Source: Bradyrhizobium sp. AS23.2 (GTDB lineage Bacteria > Pseudomonadota > Alphaproteobacteria > Rhizobiales > Xanthobacteraceae). From it: a DNA stretch of 64,000 bases. This document shows, piece after piece, positions 29,221-36,763 of this stretch; position 1 is the stretch's first letter, and each line of letters opens with the position of its first letter. The position numbers were made by a program, and so were the translations under genes. The notes under the pieces are model-generated. The model saw only the letters and a list, made by a program, of their open reading frames with translations. It was not told the origin of the DNA and did no database searches. Location: contig NZ_LGHM01000005.1 in the NCBI RefSeq assembly GCF_001908185.1, forward strand, positions 1-64,000. Direction: 5' to 3'.

Positions 29221-29646
29221 TTAGGCGGCTTGCGGCGTGCTGTTGGTCATTTCGTCAACGGCAGCGGCTATGTCGCGCATGCTGATGACGGAGACGAGGC
29301 TGTACTCGTCGATGACAGGCAGGTGCCGGATGTGGTGCCGGTTCATCAAATGGCGAACGTGCTCGATCGTGTCGCGGGAGGTGCAGGAGACGAGCTGCTG
29401 CACCGAGACGAGCTGCGAGACCTTGATGTTGACTGCGCCCGTGCCGTGCTCTGCGACGGCGCGCACCACGTCGCGCTCGGTGAACATGCCGACCGCAGTG
29501 TTTCCTTCCGAGCGGACCACGTCCTTGACCACCAGCGCGCTGATGTTGTTGGCGCGCATCAGCTTGGCGGCGATACCCACCGTTTCGTTCATTCGCACCG
29601 TGACAACGCGCGGCGCCTTCTTCCGCAGAATGTCTCCGACCAGCAT
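29221..29646 (-). CDS. CBS-domain pair protein
   Basis: A 141-residue protein made almost only of two CBS motifs (about 8-65 and 75-133), which bind adenosine nucleotides such as AMP, ATP or NADH and regulate partner proteins. Typical sequences are NNISALVVKD, GMFTERDVVRAVAEHG and HHIRHLPVID. The start ATG at 29646 has a strong AGGAGG site seven bases upstream; a longer frame to 29703 runs through the operator. A copy of the 17-bp palindrome found before the oxalate genes sits 33 bases upstream, so expression is probably tied to the oxalate/formate module. The target of regulation is unknown. Confidence 0.9.
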   Translation of the reverse strand: MLVGDILRKKAPRVVTVRMNETVGIAAKLMRANNISALVVKDVVRSEGNTAVGMFTERDVVRAVAEHGTGAVNIKVSQLVSVQQLVSCTSRDTIEHVRHLMNRHHIRHLPVIDEYSLVSVISMRDIAAAVDEMTNSTPQAA

Positions 29647-29678
29647 TGCAACCTCCTGTGTGAACGACGAAGGAAGTG

Positions 29679-29695
29679 TGGTATACATAATGCCA
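29679..29695 (-). promoter_or_regulatory. Operator A of the oxalate regulon (before the CBS gene)
   Basis: The + strand reads TGGTAT-ACATA-ATGCCA, an imperfect palindrome with 6-bp arms and a 5-nt spacer, 33 bases upstream of the CBS-protein ATG. It is the same size and spacing as five other sites in the window. The form fits FCD-type GntR regulators, so the GntR protein at 46120-46851 is the likely binder (inference). Confidence 0.65.
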
Positions 29696-29762
29696 ATCGT
29701 CAAGCGCTGGATTTGGCTGATCCGAGAAATCTTGCGGCAGGAATGCTGACGTTTGCCCTCGG

Positions 29763-29797
29763 ATAAAAAGCAAAGGGGCGCATCGCTGCGCCCCTTT
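29763..29797 (-). terminator. Rho-independent terminator of the first OFA transporter
   Basis: On the - strand, 11-bp arms AAAGGGGCGCA and TGCGCCCCTTT enclose a 4-nt loop, followed by GCTTTTTAT. It lies 26 bases after the transporter stop. Confidence 0.88.
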
Positions 29798-29822
29798 CGA
29801 CCGGTGCAAAGGCGTGTGGTGG

Positions 29823-31145
29823 CTACGCCGTCTCGGTCTTGGCACTTCCCGTCGCGGTGTCGGCGCTCTCCGCTTCCTTGCCGAGGATGAAGGAGCGGCG
29901 CAGCGGCTTGATCACGAACAGCGCCATCAGCGCGGCGGTCGCGTTCAATGCCACCGCCACCACGAACACGGCCTTCCAGCCATAGGCGGTCGAGATCACG
30001 CTCGCGAGCGGGACGAGCAGGGATGCGGTGCCCTTCGCGGTGTAGAGCATGCCGTTGTTGGTGGTTGCGAACTTCGAGCCGAAGGTGTCACCGCAGGTGG
30101 CGGGGAACAGCGAGTAGATTTCGCCGAACACGCCGAAGTAAACCGCGGTCGCGAGCACGAACACGATTGGCACGTGGCCATAAGCCGACAGCGTGAGCAG
30201 CATCAACGCGGCAGTGCCGAACGCGATGAACATGGTGTGCTCGCGGCCGATCGTGTCGGAGACAAAGCCGAAGAACGGACGTCCGAAGCCGTCGAAGATG
30301 CGGTCGAGCGAGATCGCGAAGGTCAGCGCCGCCATCTGGAAGCCGGCGAGCGTGACCGGGGTGCTCGCGATCTTGAAGTCGTGCGCGATCGGGGCGATCT
30401 GCGCCGCGGTCATCAGGCCGCCGGAGGCGACCATGACGAAAACGAGATACATCACCCAGAAAATAGGGCTGCGCAGCACTTGCGGCGGGGTGAAGTCGAT
30501 CTTGGTCTGCGGCAGGTTGAGCTGCTTCTTCTTTGGCGGGATCGAGATCCGCGGCGGCTGGATGAAGAAGGCGAGTACGAACACGATCAGACCCTGGCCG
30601 ATACCGAAGGTCAGGAATGCGTGCTGATAGCCGCTCGTTGCGATCATGCTCGCGATCGGCACCACGGTGAGCGCGGCGCCCGCGCCGAAGCCGGCTGCAG
30701 TCGCGCCGGCGGCGAGGCCGCGGCGGTCAGGAAACCACTTCAGCGCATTGCCGACGCAGGTGCCGTAAACCGCGCCCGCGCCCATGCCGCCGACAACCGC
30801 TGCCGCATAGAGCACGGGAAGGCTATCGGCGTAGGAGTTGAGCACCCAGGAGAGTGCGATCATCACGCCGCCGAACATGATGACGATGCGCGGGCCGTAT
30901 TTATCGACGAACCACGCCTCGATCGGCACGAGCCAGGTTTCGGTGACGACGAAGATGGTGAAGGCGAGCTGGATCGCCGCGCGGCCCCAATGATACTTGG
31001 CGTCAATCGGGTCGACGAACAGCGTCCAGCCATATTGCAGGTTGGCGATCATCGCCATGCAGACGATGCCCATCACGAGTTGGAGCCAACGGAAACCTGT
31101 GCGAAGAGGCGCAGCTGTGACGGCGCCGTCCGTGCTGGAAATCAT
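29823..31145 (-). CDS. OFA-family MFS transporter (oxalate/formate antiporter-like), copy 1
   Basis: A 440-residue inner-membrane carrier with about 12 membrane segments. MFS signatures include FVDKYGPRIVIMFGG (loop 2-3) and GRPFFGFVSDTIGREH (loop 8-9). GAVYGTCVGNALKWFPDRRG and EIYSLFPATCGDTFG mark the OFA group, whose best-known member is OxlT of Oxalobacter, exchanging oxalate for formate. The ATG at 31145 has a GGGAGG site eight bases upstream. Operator B lies 101 bases upstream and a strong terminator follows, so it is a single-gene unit. About 60% of its residues appear to match the next gene. Confidence 0.9.
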   Translation of the reverse strand: MISSTDGAVTAAPLRTGFRWLQLVMGIVCMAMIANLQYGWTLFVDPIDAKYHWGRAAIQLAFTIFVVTETWLVPIEAWFVDKYGPRIVIMFGGVMIALSWVLNSYADSLPVLYAAAVVGGMGAGAVYGTCVGNALKWFPDRRGLAAGATAAGFGAGAALTVVPIASMIATSGYQHAFLTFGIGQGLIVFVLAFFIQPPRISIPPKKKQLNLPQTKIDFTPPQVLRSPIFWVMYLVFVMVASGGLMTAAQIAPIAHDFKIASTPVTLAGFQMAALTFAISLDRIFDGFGRPFFGFVSDTIGREHTMFIAFGTAALMLLTLSAYGHVPIVFVLATAVYFGVFGEIYSLFPATCGDTFGSKFATTNNGMLYTAKGTASLLVPLASVISTAYGWKAVFVVAVALNATAALMALFVIKPLRRSFILGKEAESADTATGSAKTETA

Positions 31146-31246
31146 CAACAACCTCCCAAGGCGCCTGTCTGTTGGCAACACCGGATGCCAAGATGACCTA
31201 GTGTCGCAAATGTTGTGGCTTATCGTCGCAAGCGCGGCGGGCAGCT

Positions 31247-31263
31247 TGGTATACCATATCCCA
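31247..31263 (-). promoter_or_regulatory. Operator B of the oxalate regulon (before OFA copy 1)
   Basis: The + strand reads TGGTAT-ACCAT-ATCCCA, 101 bases upstream of the transporter ATG. It follows the shared TGGYAT-N5-ATRCCA pattern with one mismatch in the right arm. Its centre also contains TGGTATACCA, the core typical of FadR/FCD-type GntR sites. Confidence 0.65.
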
Positions 31264-31340
31264 GAAAGCAAGTCCTATCTTGGGCCCAGTTCAACAAAAT
31301 GCGTGGCTCTTTTCGGATTTCATGAAAACGGAGAAGCCTT

Positions 31341-31376
31341 GGGCAAAACGAAAACGCCCGGCCGTGAGGCCGGGCG
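31341..31376 (-). terminator. Rho-independent terminator of the second OFA transporter
   Basis: On the - strand, 9-bp GC-rich arms CGCCCGGCC and GGCCGGGCG enclose TCAC and are followed by TTTTCGTTTT. It lies 30 bases after the transporter stop. Confidence 0.92.
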
Positions 31377-31406
31377 TCGTGCCAGGATCAGCTGTGCTGA
31401 AGCGTG

Positions 31407-32693
31407 TCAGACGGTCGAGTTGGCGACCACCGTCCTGCGCCAGGGCTTGAGCACCACGATCGCAAGCAGCGAAGCCAGGATGTTGGCGCCGGCTGCGATG
31501 ATGAACACGTTGTCCCAATTGCCTGAGCTCTGCTGCATCAGGTTTGCGACCGGGACGAGCAGCGCGGCGGTGCCCTTTGCGGTGTAGAGCAGGCCCGCAT
31601 TGGTGGTCGCGAATTTCGCGCCGAACGTGTCGGTACAGGTCGAGGGGAACAGCGAGTAGATCTCGCCCCAGGCGAAGAACACGAAGCCCGACAGGAGCAC
31701 GAACCAGACCGGATCGTGGCCCCAGAGATAGAGCATCCAGATGCCGAAGCCTTCCATGCCGAAGGCGATGAACATCGTGTTCTCGCGGCCGATCATGTCG
31801 GAGATCCAGCCGAAGAACGGACGCGTCAGGCCGTTGAGCACGCGGTCGATCGTTGCCGCAAACGTCACCGCCGTCATGGTCATGCCAATCAGCGTGACCG
31901 GAATGGCATCGACCTTCCAGTCGACCGCGATCGGCTTGAGGTTCGCGGTCACCATCAGGCCGCCGGCGCCGACGATCACGAACATGAAGTACATCAGCCA
32001 GAAGATCGGCTGACGCAGCACCTCGGTCGGCTGGTAGTTGCGGCGGCTCTGGGCCAGCGCAGCATTCGCCACGACGCTCGGCACCTGGCCGGACTTCGGC
32101 GCGAACAGGAAGAAGGCAAGGACACAGATGATGATGCCTTGTCCGAGGCCGAAATAGAGGAAGGTGGTCTGGAAGCCGCTGTCCTTGATCATGGCCTGGA
32201 TCGGCGCGACGGTGAGGGCGGAGCCTGCACCGAAGCCGGCGGCCGTGATGCCCGCGGCAAGACCGCGCTTGTCGGGAAACCATTTCAGCGCGTTGCCGAC
32301 GCAGGTGCCGTAGACGGCGCCGGCGCCGATGCCGGCGATGATCATGCCGAGATAGTAGCCGTTGAGCGTCGTCGCCTCTGCGTTCATTACCCAACCGATC
32401 GCGCAGAGTACGCCGCCGACCAGCACGACGATGCGCGGACCGTATTTGTCGACGAACCATCCTTCGATCGGCACAAGCCAGGTCTCGAACAAGACGAAGA
32501 GCGTAAAGGCCCACTGGATCGATGCGCGGTCCCAGCCGAATTTCTTCTGGATGTCGGGGACGAAGAACGTCCAGCCGTATTGATAGTTGGCAATCATCAC
32601 CATGGCCGCTACACCGATCGCCAATTGCGCCCAGCGATACGAGTCGCTAACGCGCGCGGCTGTAGGGGCCGTTGCTTGCACCATGTCCGTCAT
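31407..32693 (-). CDS. OFA-family MFS transporter (oxalate/formate antiporter-like), copy 2
   Basis: A 428-residue carrier with about 12 membrane segments and the same OFA signatures as its downstream neighbour: GWFVDKYGPRIVVLVGG, GAVYGTCVGNALKWFPDKRG, RPFFGWISDMIGRENTMF and EIYSLFPSTCTDTFG. The charged residues in the membrane that bind oxalate in OxlT cannot be assigned by eye. The ATG at 32693 has a GGGAGG site eight bases before it. Operator C lies 51 bases upstream, and a separate terminator follows. Two adjacent paralogues with separate promoters and terminators suggest different substrates or affinities (for example oxalate versus formate) under one regulator. Confidence 0.9.
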   Translation of the reverse strand: MTDMVQATAPTAARVSDSYRWAQLAIGVAAMVMIANYQYGWTFFVPDIQKKFGWDRASIQWAFTLFVLFETWLVPIEGWFVDKYGPRIVVLVGGVLCAIGWVMNAEATTLNGYYLGMIIAGIGAGAVYGTCVGNALKWFPDKRGLAAGITAAGFGAGSALTVAPIQAMIKDSGFQTTFLYFGLGQGIIICVLAFFLFAPKSGQVPSVVANAALAQSRRNYQPTEVLRQPIFWLMYFMFVIVGAGGLMVTANLKPIAVDWKVDAIPVTLIGMTMTAVTFAATIDRVLNGLTRPFFGWISDMIGRENTMFIAFGMEGFGIWMLYLWGHDPVWFVLLSGFVFFAWGEIYSLFPSTCTDTFGAKFATTNAGLLYTAKGTAALLVPVANLMQQSSGNWDNVFIIAAGANILASLLAIVVLKPWRRTVVANSTV

Positions 32694-32744
32694 AGAGCCT
32701 CCCGTGGCGCCTCTGATTTTTGTTCGAGCGCTGCGCCGGCATTG

Positions 32745-32761
32745 TTGTATTCATTATGCCA
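32745..32761 (-). promoter_or_regulatory. Operator C of the oxalate regulon (before OFA copy 2)
   Basis: The + strand reads TTGTAT-TCATT-ATGCCA, 51 bases upstream of the second transporter's ATG. The right arm is perfect; the left arm has one mismatch to TGGYAT. It is the most degenerate of the six sites, together with site D. Confidence 0.55.
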
Positions 32762-32847
32762 ACGTTCAAGCGCTGGTCCGGTCACCGTGCGCAAATGCCG
32801 CAGGACCTTTGCCGGTTGCGGCTGTGACTCGGGACAACGCAAATAGA

Positions 32848-32872
32848 AATGGCCCCGTCGTGCGAGGCCATT
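32848..32872 (-). terminator. Terminator after the 45-codon gene
   Basis: Arms AATGGCC (32848-32854) and GGCCATT (32866-32872) enclose an 11-nt loop. On the - strand they are followed by TCTATTT. It lies about 77 bases after the stop of the small gene at 32949-33086. Confidence 0.65.
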
Positions 32873-32948
32873 CATCAAAAAGTAGTATGTGGACGGTTCT
32901 GAAACCGGCGCGTCGGCGATGCGGCAAACGCCTGCTTGAAGCGCCTGC

Positions 32949-33086
32949 TTACAGGCCGAAGCGGGGCAGGTCGCCGTTGTGATTCGAGATCTCGGCGCTC
33001 GCCATCAGGAGACGGTCGATCGCGGCCATCAGGCGGGCGAACAGCGAGGAGGAGGGCGCGAACGCGACGGAAGCGGTCTTGGACAT
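32949..33086 (-). CDS. Small protein of 45 residues under a predicted oxalate-regulon operator
   Basis: The ATG at 33086 follows an AAGGGAATTC ribosome site and opens a 45-codon frame ending TAA. The protein starts MSKTASVAFAPSSSLFARLM, continues with an amphipathic stretch AAIDRLLMASAEISN and ends HNGDLPRFGL. There is no signal peptide or metal motif. Operator D lies 57 bases upstream and a terminator follows, so promoter, gene and terminator form a complete unit beside the two oxalate-type transporters. I do not recognise a described family. It could be a small regulator or partner of the transporters or CoA enzymes; this is inference from position. Confidence 0.7.
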   Translation of the reverse strand: MSKTASVAFAPSSSLFARLMAAIDRLLMASAEISNHNGDLPRFGL

Positions 33087-33462
33087 CTGAATTCCCTTTT
33101 CTTGAGACGGTCAATATTGCTGTCTCATTTCGTGGGGAAATTTATGTATACCAGATACCAATGTCCATATGCTTGTTTGCATGGCAGCATGCGGGATGTC
33201 GCATTGCAGCATAATGTCGCGGTAGTGGGGCCGTCTCGGGCCTAAGGCTGCAAAAAGGGCCCGAAACCGGATGCCAGCCCCCAAAGAAGCCTCTTCGAGC
33301 AAAGATAGTCCCGGAATCACGCGCGACGCGTGCGTTCCGTCCGACGCGGACGGAGCAGTCGCGGGGCGGACTGGGGCGCGGCTCAAGGAACCGGCCTTGG
33401 CAGGGCAGTTCAAAGCCGGTAGTGGTCTGCCCCCTTTTTCCAATCAACTGTCAGAGTGGTTC
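33087..33462. other. Intergenic region with operator D
   Basis: A 376-bp gap between the divergent 45-codon gene and the Hsp70-like gene. It holds operator D (33144-33160) and a 7-bp inverted repeat TCGGGCC/GGCCCGA (33236-33264). Long - strand frames across the gap have no ribosome site or recognisable domain. Confidence 0.55.
33144..33160 (-). promoter_or_regulatory. Operator D of the oxalate regulon (before the 45-codon gene)
   Basis: The + strand reads ATGTAT-ACCAG-ATACCA, 57 bases upstream of the small gene's ATG. The spacing is the same as in the other five sites, and it keeps the central ATACCA core. Two arm positions differ from the consensus. Confidence 0.58.
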
Positions 33463-34794
33463 ATGTCGAGCGCCTCGCCCGCCGTCTCGATCGGCATCGA
33501 TTTTGGGACCAGCAATACGGTCGTCGCGCTTGCGGCGGACGACCGCCGGGTCGAGGCCATCCGCTTCGACCACGGCGGACAACGGCACAGCGTCTACGTG
33601 TCGGCCCTGTGCTTCTGGGAGGACCGGCCCGGCGCCGGGGCGCAGGCCGAAGGCGGCCCGTGGGCGATCGAGCAGTTTCTCGAAGGACGCCACGTCTATC
33701 GCTTCCTCCAGTCGTTCAAGACCTTCGCTGCGAGCAGCAGCTTCAACACCACCCAGGTGTTCCGGCAGCGCTACAAGTTCGAGGATATTTTGGCGGCGTT
33801 CCTGCGGACGCTGGCGCGCCATGGCGGGGACAGGTTCGGCTTCGAGACGTCGACCATCACGGTCGGCCGCCCGGTGCGCTTCGCCGGCGGCAATCCCGAC
33901 GAGGCGCTGGCGATGCAGCGCTACCGGGCCGCGTTCGAGCGCCTGGGCGCAGGCCATGCGCGCTATGTCTACGAGCCCGTGGGAGCCGCGTTCTCCTTCG
34001 CGCGTCGGCTGGAGCGCGATGCCACCGTGCTGGTTGCGGATTTCGGCGGCGGCACCAGCGATTTCTCCGTGATGCGTTTCTCGCGCGCGGGCGGCCGTTT
34101 GCGCGCCGAGCCGCTCGGCCATGCCGGCATCGGGATTGCGGGCGATACGTTCGATTACCGCATCGTCGACCACGTCGTCTCGCCGCGGCTGGGAAAGGGC
34201 TCGAGCTTCCGCTCATTCGACAAGGTGCTGCCGATCCCCAACAGCCACTACACCAACCTCGCGCGCTGGCATCAACTCGCGATGATGAAGAGCAACGGCG
34301 ATCTGCGCGAGCTCAGGGAGCTTTCGCGCTCCGCGCTGAAGCCGGCTCTGCTTGAGGATTTCATCACCATTGTCGATCTCGACCTCGGCTTTTCACTGTA
34401 CCGCGCGGTGTCCGATGCCAAGGTGGCGCTGTCGGGGCAGGACCAGGTGGACTTCCGCTTCAGGGGAGGCGGGGTCGACATTGGCTCGACCATCACACGG
34501 AAAAACTTCGAAGCCTGGATTGCCGACGATATCGCCCGGTTAGGTGCCACCGTCGACAAGGTGCTGGGCGAGGCCTGCATCACCGCCCGCGAGGTGGAGA
34601 AGGTGTTCCTGACCGGCGGCACGTCTTTCGTGCCTGCGGTCCGAAAGCTGTTCGCCGAGCGGTTCGGCAACGACCGTTTGATGTCGGGGGACCAGTTCGA
34701 GTCGATCGCCTACGGCCTCGCTTTGATCGGCCACAGTCCCGACCCGGATCGATGGACGGCAAGTGGCGGGCTCGAGTCGACGGTGGGCGCGTAG
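33463..34794 (+). CDS. Hsp70-family protein (YegD-like)
   Basis: A 443-residue actin-fold ATPase. The phosphate-1 motif is IGIDFGTSNTVVALA, the phosphate-2 motif VLVADFGGGTSDFSVM, and the adenosine motif KVFLTGGTSFVPAVRKLF. Length and sequence fit the YegD group, which has a nucleotide-binding domain but no substrate-binding domain and no lid of DnaK type, so it is not a classical chaperone. The ATG at 33463 begins just before the first motif; the frame extends 64 codons upstream through a low-complexity, unlikely region. No DnaJ or GrpE gene is adjacent. It is convergent with the GntR gene downstream. Confidence 0.88.
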   Translation: MSSASPAVSIGIDFGTSNTVVALAADDRRVEAIRFDHGGQRHSVYVSALCFWEDRPGAGAQAEGGPWAIEQFLEGRHVYRFLQSFKTFAASSSFNTTQVFRQRYKFEDILAAFLRTLARHGGDRFGFETSTITVGRPVRFAGGNPDEALAMQRYRAAFERLGAGHARYVYEPVGAAFSFARRLERDATVLVADFGGGTSDFSVMRFSRAGGRLRAEPLGHAGIGIAGDTFDYRIVDHVVSPRLGKGSSFRSFDKVLPIPNSHYTNLARWHQLAMMKSNGDLRELRELSRSALKPALLEDFITIVDLDLGFSLYRAVSDAKVALSGQDQVDFRFRGGGVDIGSTITRKNFEAWIADDIARLGATVDKVLGEACITAREVEKVFLTGGTSFVPAVRKLFAERFGNDRLMSGDQFESIAYGLALIGHSPDPDRWTASGGLESTVGA

Positions 34795-34829
34795 CAGTCG
34801 TTCACGACTGGCCGCAAGTTCCAGGCGCT

Positions 34830-35738
34830 CTACGCAGCGCCAATCGAGAGCGGACGTTGAAGATGACGCGTCATCAGCGCTGCTGCCTCCGCGTACCGGC
34901 CGGACTCCAGAACGTCCAGCAGCCGCAAATGCTCCGCAATGTGGCGGCGCATGCCATTCCGATCGGCGAAACTGCGATAAGCGAACAATCGCCGGATTGA
35001 ATTTACGCGCCGAAGCGATTCCACGAAAAATGGATTGCCGGCGCCGCGCGCGATCTCCTCATGAAACTCACAGCCGAATTGGTAGACTTCACCGACTGTC
35101 ATCTTCTCGAGCTCGCCGGCAAGAATCCGTTCCTGGCGCTGGCGCAGACGATCGATAACGTCCGATCCTAGTTGGTAGCCCGGCTGCATGATCGCGGCCG
35201 GTTCAATCACAGCCCGGAAAGCTGCGACCTGGGCTTGTGCTTCGGGGCTCAAGACGGTCTCGGTGAAACGCCAGCCATAGCCGGGCAGGCGTGCGATCCA
35301 GCCTTCGACTGCGATGCGATCGAGCAGACGCTGCAATTCGGTGCGGCTGAGCGAGTAGCGGCGCATCAGCTCGGCCTCGGTGACGTCGGTGGGCAGCCGC
35401 CTTGCGAGCAGATCGGCCGCGACGGCGGCGTAGGATTTTTCCGCGCGGTTCCCCGCCGCGATCGCGGATCGCGCAGCGCCGGTGCCGGGGCTTCTGGTCA
35501 ACACGAAGCCGCGGTTCGGTTCTCCGCGCGCAAATCCAGCAGCCTCAAGCGCCTTCAGGCCCAGCCGGATAGGGGCGCGTGACACGTCGAGCGCGTCAGC
35601 GAGCTTTTGCTCGATGAGCCTGTCGCCCGCCTTCATGCCGTCTCGCCGGGCCAAAGCCAGGATGAGGCCCGCCAGATGCTCTCCTCGATCCGAACCATTG
35701 CCGGCTGGACGTTGTCGTGAGGATTCAGAAGCGGACAT
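34830..35738 (-). CDS. GntR-family regulator with two winged-helix domains and an FCD domain
   Basis: A 302-residue regulator. The first winged helix (about 20-80) has RLIEQKLADALDVSRAPIRL. A second, similar unit (about 100-160) has RLPTDVTEAELMRRYSLSRT and a winged GWRFTETV end. The C-terminal FCD effector domain (about 170-295) follows, with metal-site histidines in CEFHEEIARGAG and RRHIAEHLRLLD. A duplicated DNA-binding domain is unusual for FCD GntR proteins. It is divergent from the HMG-CoA lyase-like gene, so it probably controls the lyase/CoA-transferase/ABC cluster. The 89-bp gap contains TATACAAT direct repeats. Confidence 0.88.
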   Translation of the reverse strand: MSASESSRQRPAGNGSDRGEHLAGLILALARRDGMKAGDRLIEQKLADALDVSRAPIRLGLKALEAAGFARGEPNRGFVLTRSPGTGAARSAIAAGNRAEKSYAAVAADLLARRLPTDVTEAELMRRYSLSRTELQRLLDRIAVEGWIARLPGYGWRFTETVLSPEAQAQVAAFRAVIEPAAIMQPGYQLGSDVIDRLRQRQERILAGELEKMTVGEVYQFGCEFHEEIARGAGNPFFVESLRRVNSIRRLFAYRSFADRNGMRRHIAEHLRLLDVLESGRYAEAAALMTRHLQRPLSIGAA

Positions 35739-35792
35739 GGTGGCAAGCTCGGAATTTTCTGGCTTGACAGACCGTACCGCGAATTGTTCTTT

Positions 35793-35810
35793 TATACAAT
35801 AATATACAAT
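35793..35810. promoter_or_regulatory. TATACAAT direct repeat in the GntR/lyase divergent promoter
   Basis: TATACAAT occurs at 35793-35800 and again at 35803-35810, one helical turn apart, within a wider AATTGT (35782-35787) to ACAATT (35806-35811) inverted repeat. It lies 18 bases before the lyase ATG and 55 bases from the GntR start. An operator for the adjacent GntR protein is the natural reading. The sequence differs from the oxalate-regulon sites. Confidence 0.5.
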
Positions 35811-35827
35811 TATGGGAGGGGTGCCGG

Positions 35828-36763
35828 ATGGCCCGGGCGCCCAATGTTCATATCTGCGAGGTCGCCGCGCGCGACGGTTTGCAAAATCTGGACGTCTTCG
35901 TTCCGACAGAAGCGAAGTGCGAGCTCATCGACGCGATTGCCGCCGCGGGCATTAGTGAGATCGATGCCGGCTCCTTCGTGCCGCCGAAGGTGGTGCCGCA
36001 ATTCGCTGACGTCGACGCCGTGATGGCGCATGCGGTCCAGCACAAGAGCGCGACAATCGGTGCTCTGGTGCCCAATTTCAAAGGCGCGGAGCGAGCGATC
36101 GCCGCGGGTGTCGGCGCCATCTATTTCGTGATCTCGGCCAGCGAGAGCCACAACCTCGCCAATGTGCGCCGCACGATCGAGGAGCAACTCGAAGGCTTTC
36201 GCGCCGTGCGCACGGCGCTGGATGCCCTTCCGATCGCGGGGCGTCCGCGCCTGATGGGGGCCATCGCGACGGCGTTCGGCTGCTCCATCGAGGGCCAGAT
36301 CAAGGAAGCTGCGGTCGGCCGGCTGGCGCGCGGCTTTGCCGAAGCGGGTGCCGACGAAATCGGCCTCGCCGACACCGTCGGCTATGGAACGCCGGGTCTG
36401 ATCAAGGACATCGTTCGCGTCGCGCGGGACGAGATCGGCTCACAGATACCGCTCAGGCTGCACCTCCACGATACGCTTGGCATGGGTCTCGCCAACGCCG
36501 TCGCGGGCCTCGATGTCGGAATTCGCCGCTTCGATGCTGCCGTATCAGGCCTCGGCGGATGTCCCTTTGCGCCGGGCGCGCGCGGCAATGTCGTTACCGA
36601 GGATCTCGTCTTCATGCTCGAGCGAGTGGGGCTTTCGACCGGGATCGATCTCGATCGCTTGATGCAGACCCGCGAAATCCTCGCTCGCCATATCGCGCCC
36701 AGGCACCTGACCGGACACCTGCACGAGGCGGGAATCCCGAAGGCGTTGCGGAGCGCCGCATGA
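35828..36763 (+). CDS. Hydroxymethylglutaryl-CoA lyase-like enzyme
   Basis: A 311-residue TIM-barrel lyase of the HMGL-like family, which splits 3-hydroxyacyl-CoA compounds by retro-aldol cleavage. It has the N-terminal metal/substrate motif ICEVAARDGLQN, the metal ligands in RLHLHDTLGMGLAN, and the glycine loop with catalytic cysteine GGCPFAPGARGNVVTED. The reaction may be HMG-CoA to acetoacetate and acetyl-CoA, or cleavage of a related compound such as citramalyl-CoA. The ATG at 35828 has a GGGAGGGG site. Its stop overlaps the start of a CoA-transferase gene (ATGA), which could make the CoA substrate. Confidence 0.92.
   Translation: MARAPNVHICEVAARDGLQNLDVFVPTEAKCELIDAIAAAGISEIDAGSFVPPKVVPQFADVDAVMAHAVQHKSATIGALVPNFKGAERAIAAGVGAIYFVISASESHNLANVRRTIEEQLEGFRAVRTALDALPIAGRPRLMGAIATAFGCSIEGQIKEAAVGRLARGFAEAGADEIGLADTVGYGTPGLIKDIVRVARDEIGSQIPLRLHLHDTLGMGLANAVAGLDVGIRRFDAAVSGLGGCPFAPGARGNVVTEDLVFMLERVGLSTGIDLDRLMQTREILARHIAPRHLTGHLHEAGIPKALRSAA

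Noticed and set aside
33111..33447. Two - strand frames of about 100-110 codons before the Hsp70-like gene
   Set aside because: One contains operator D inside the frame, and neither has a ribosome site or a recognisable product.
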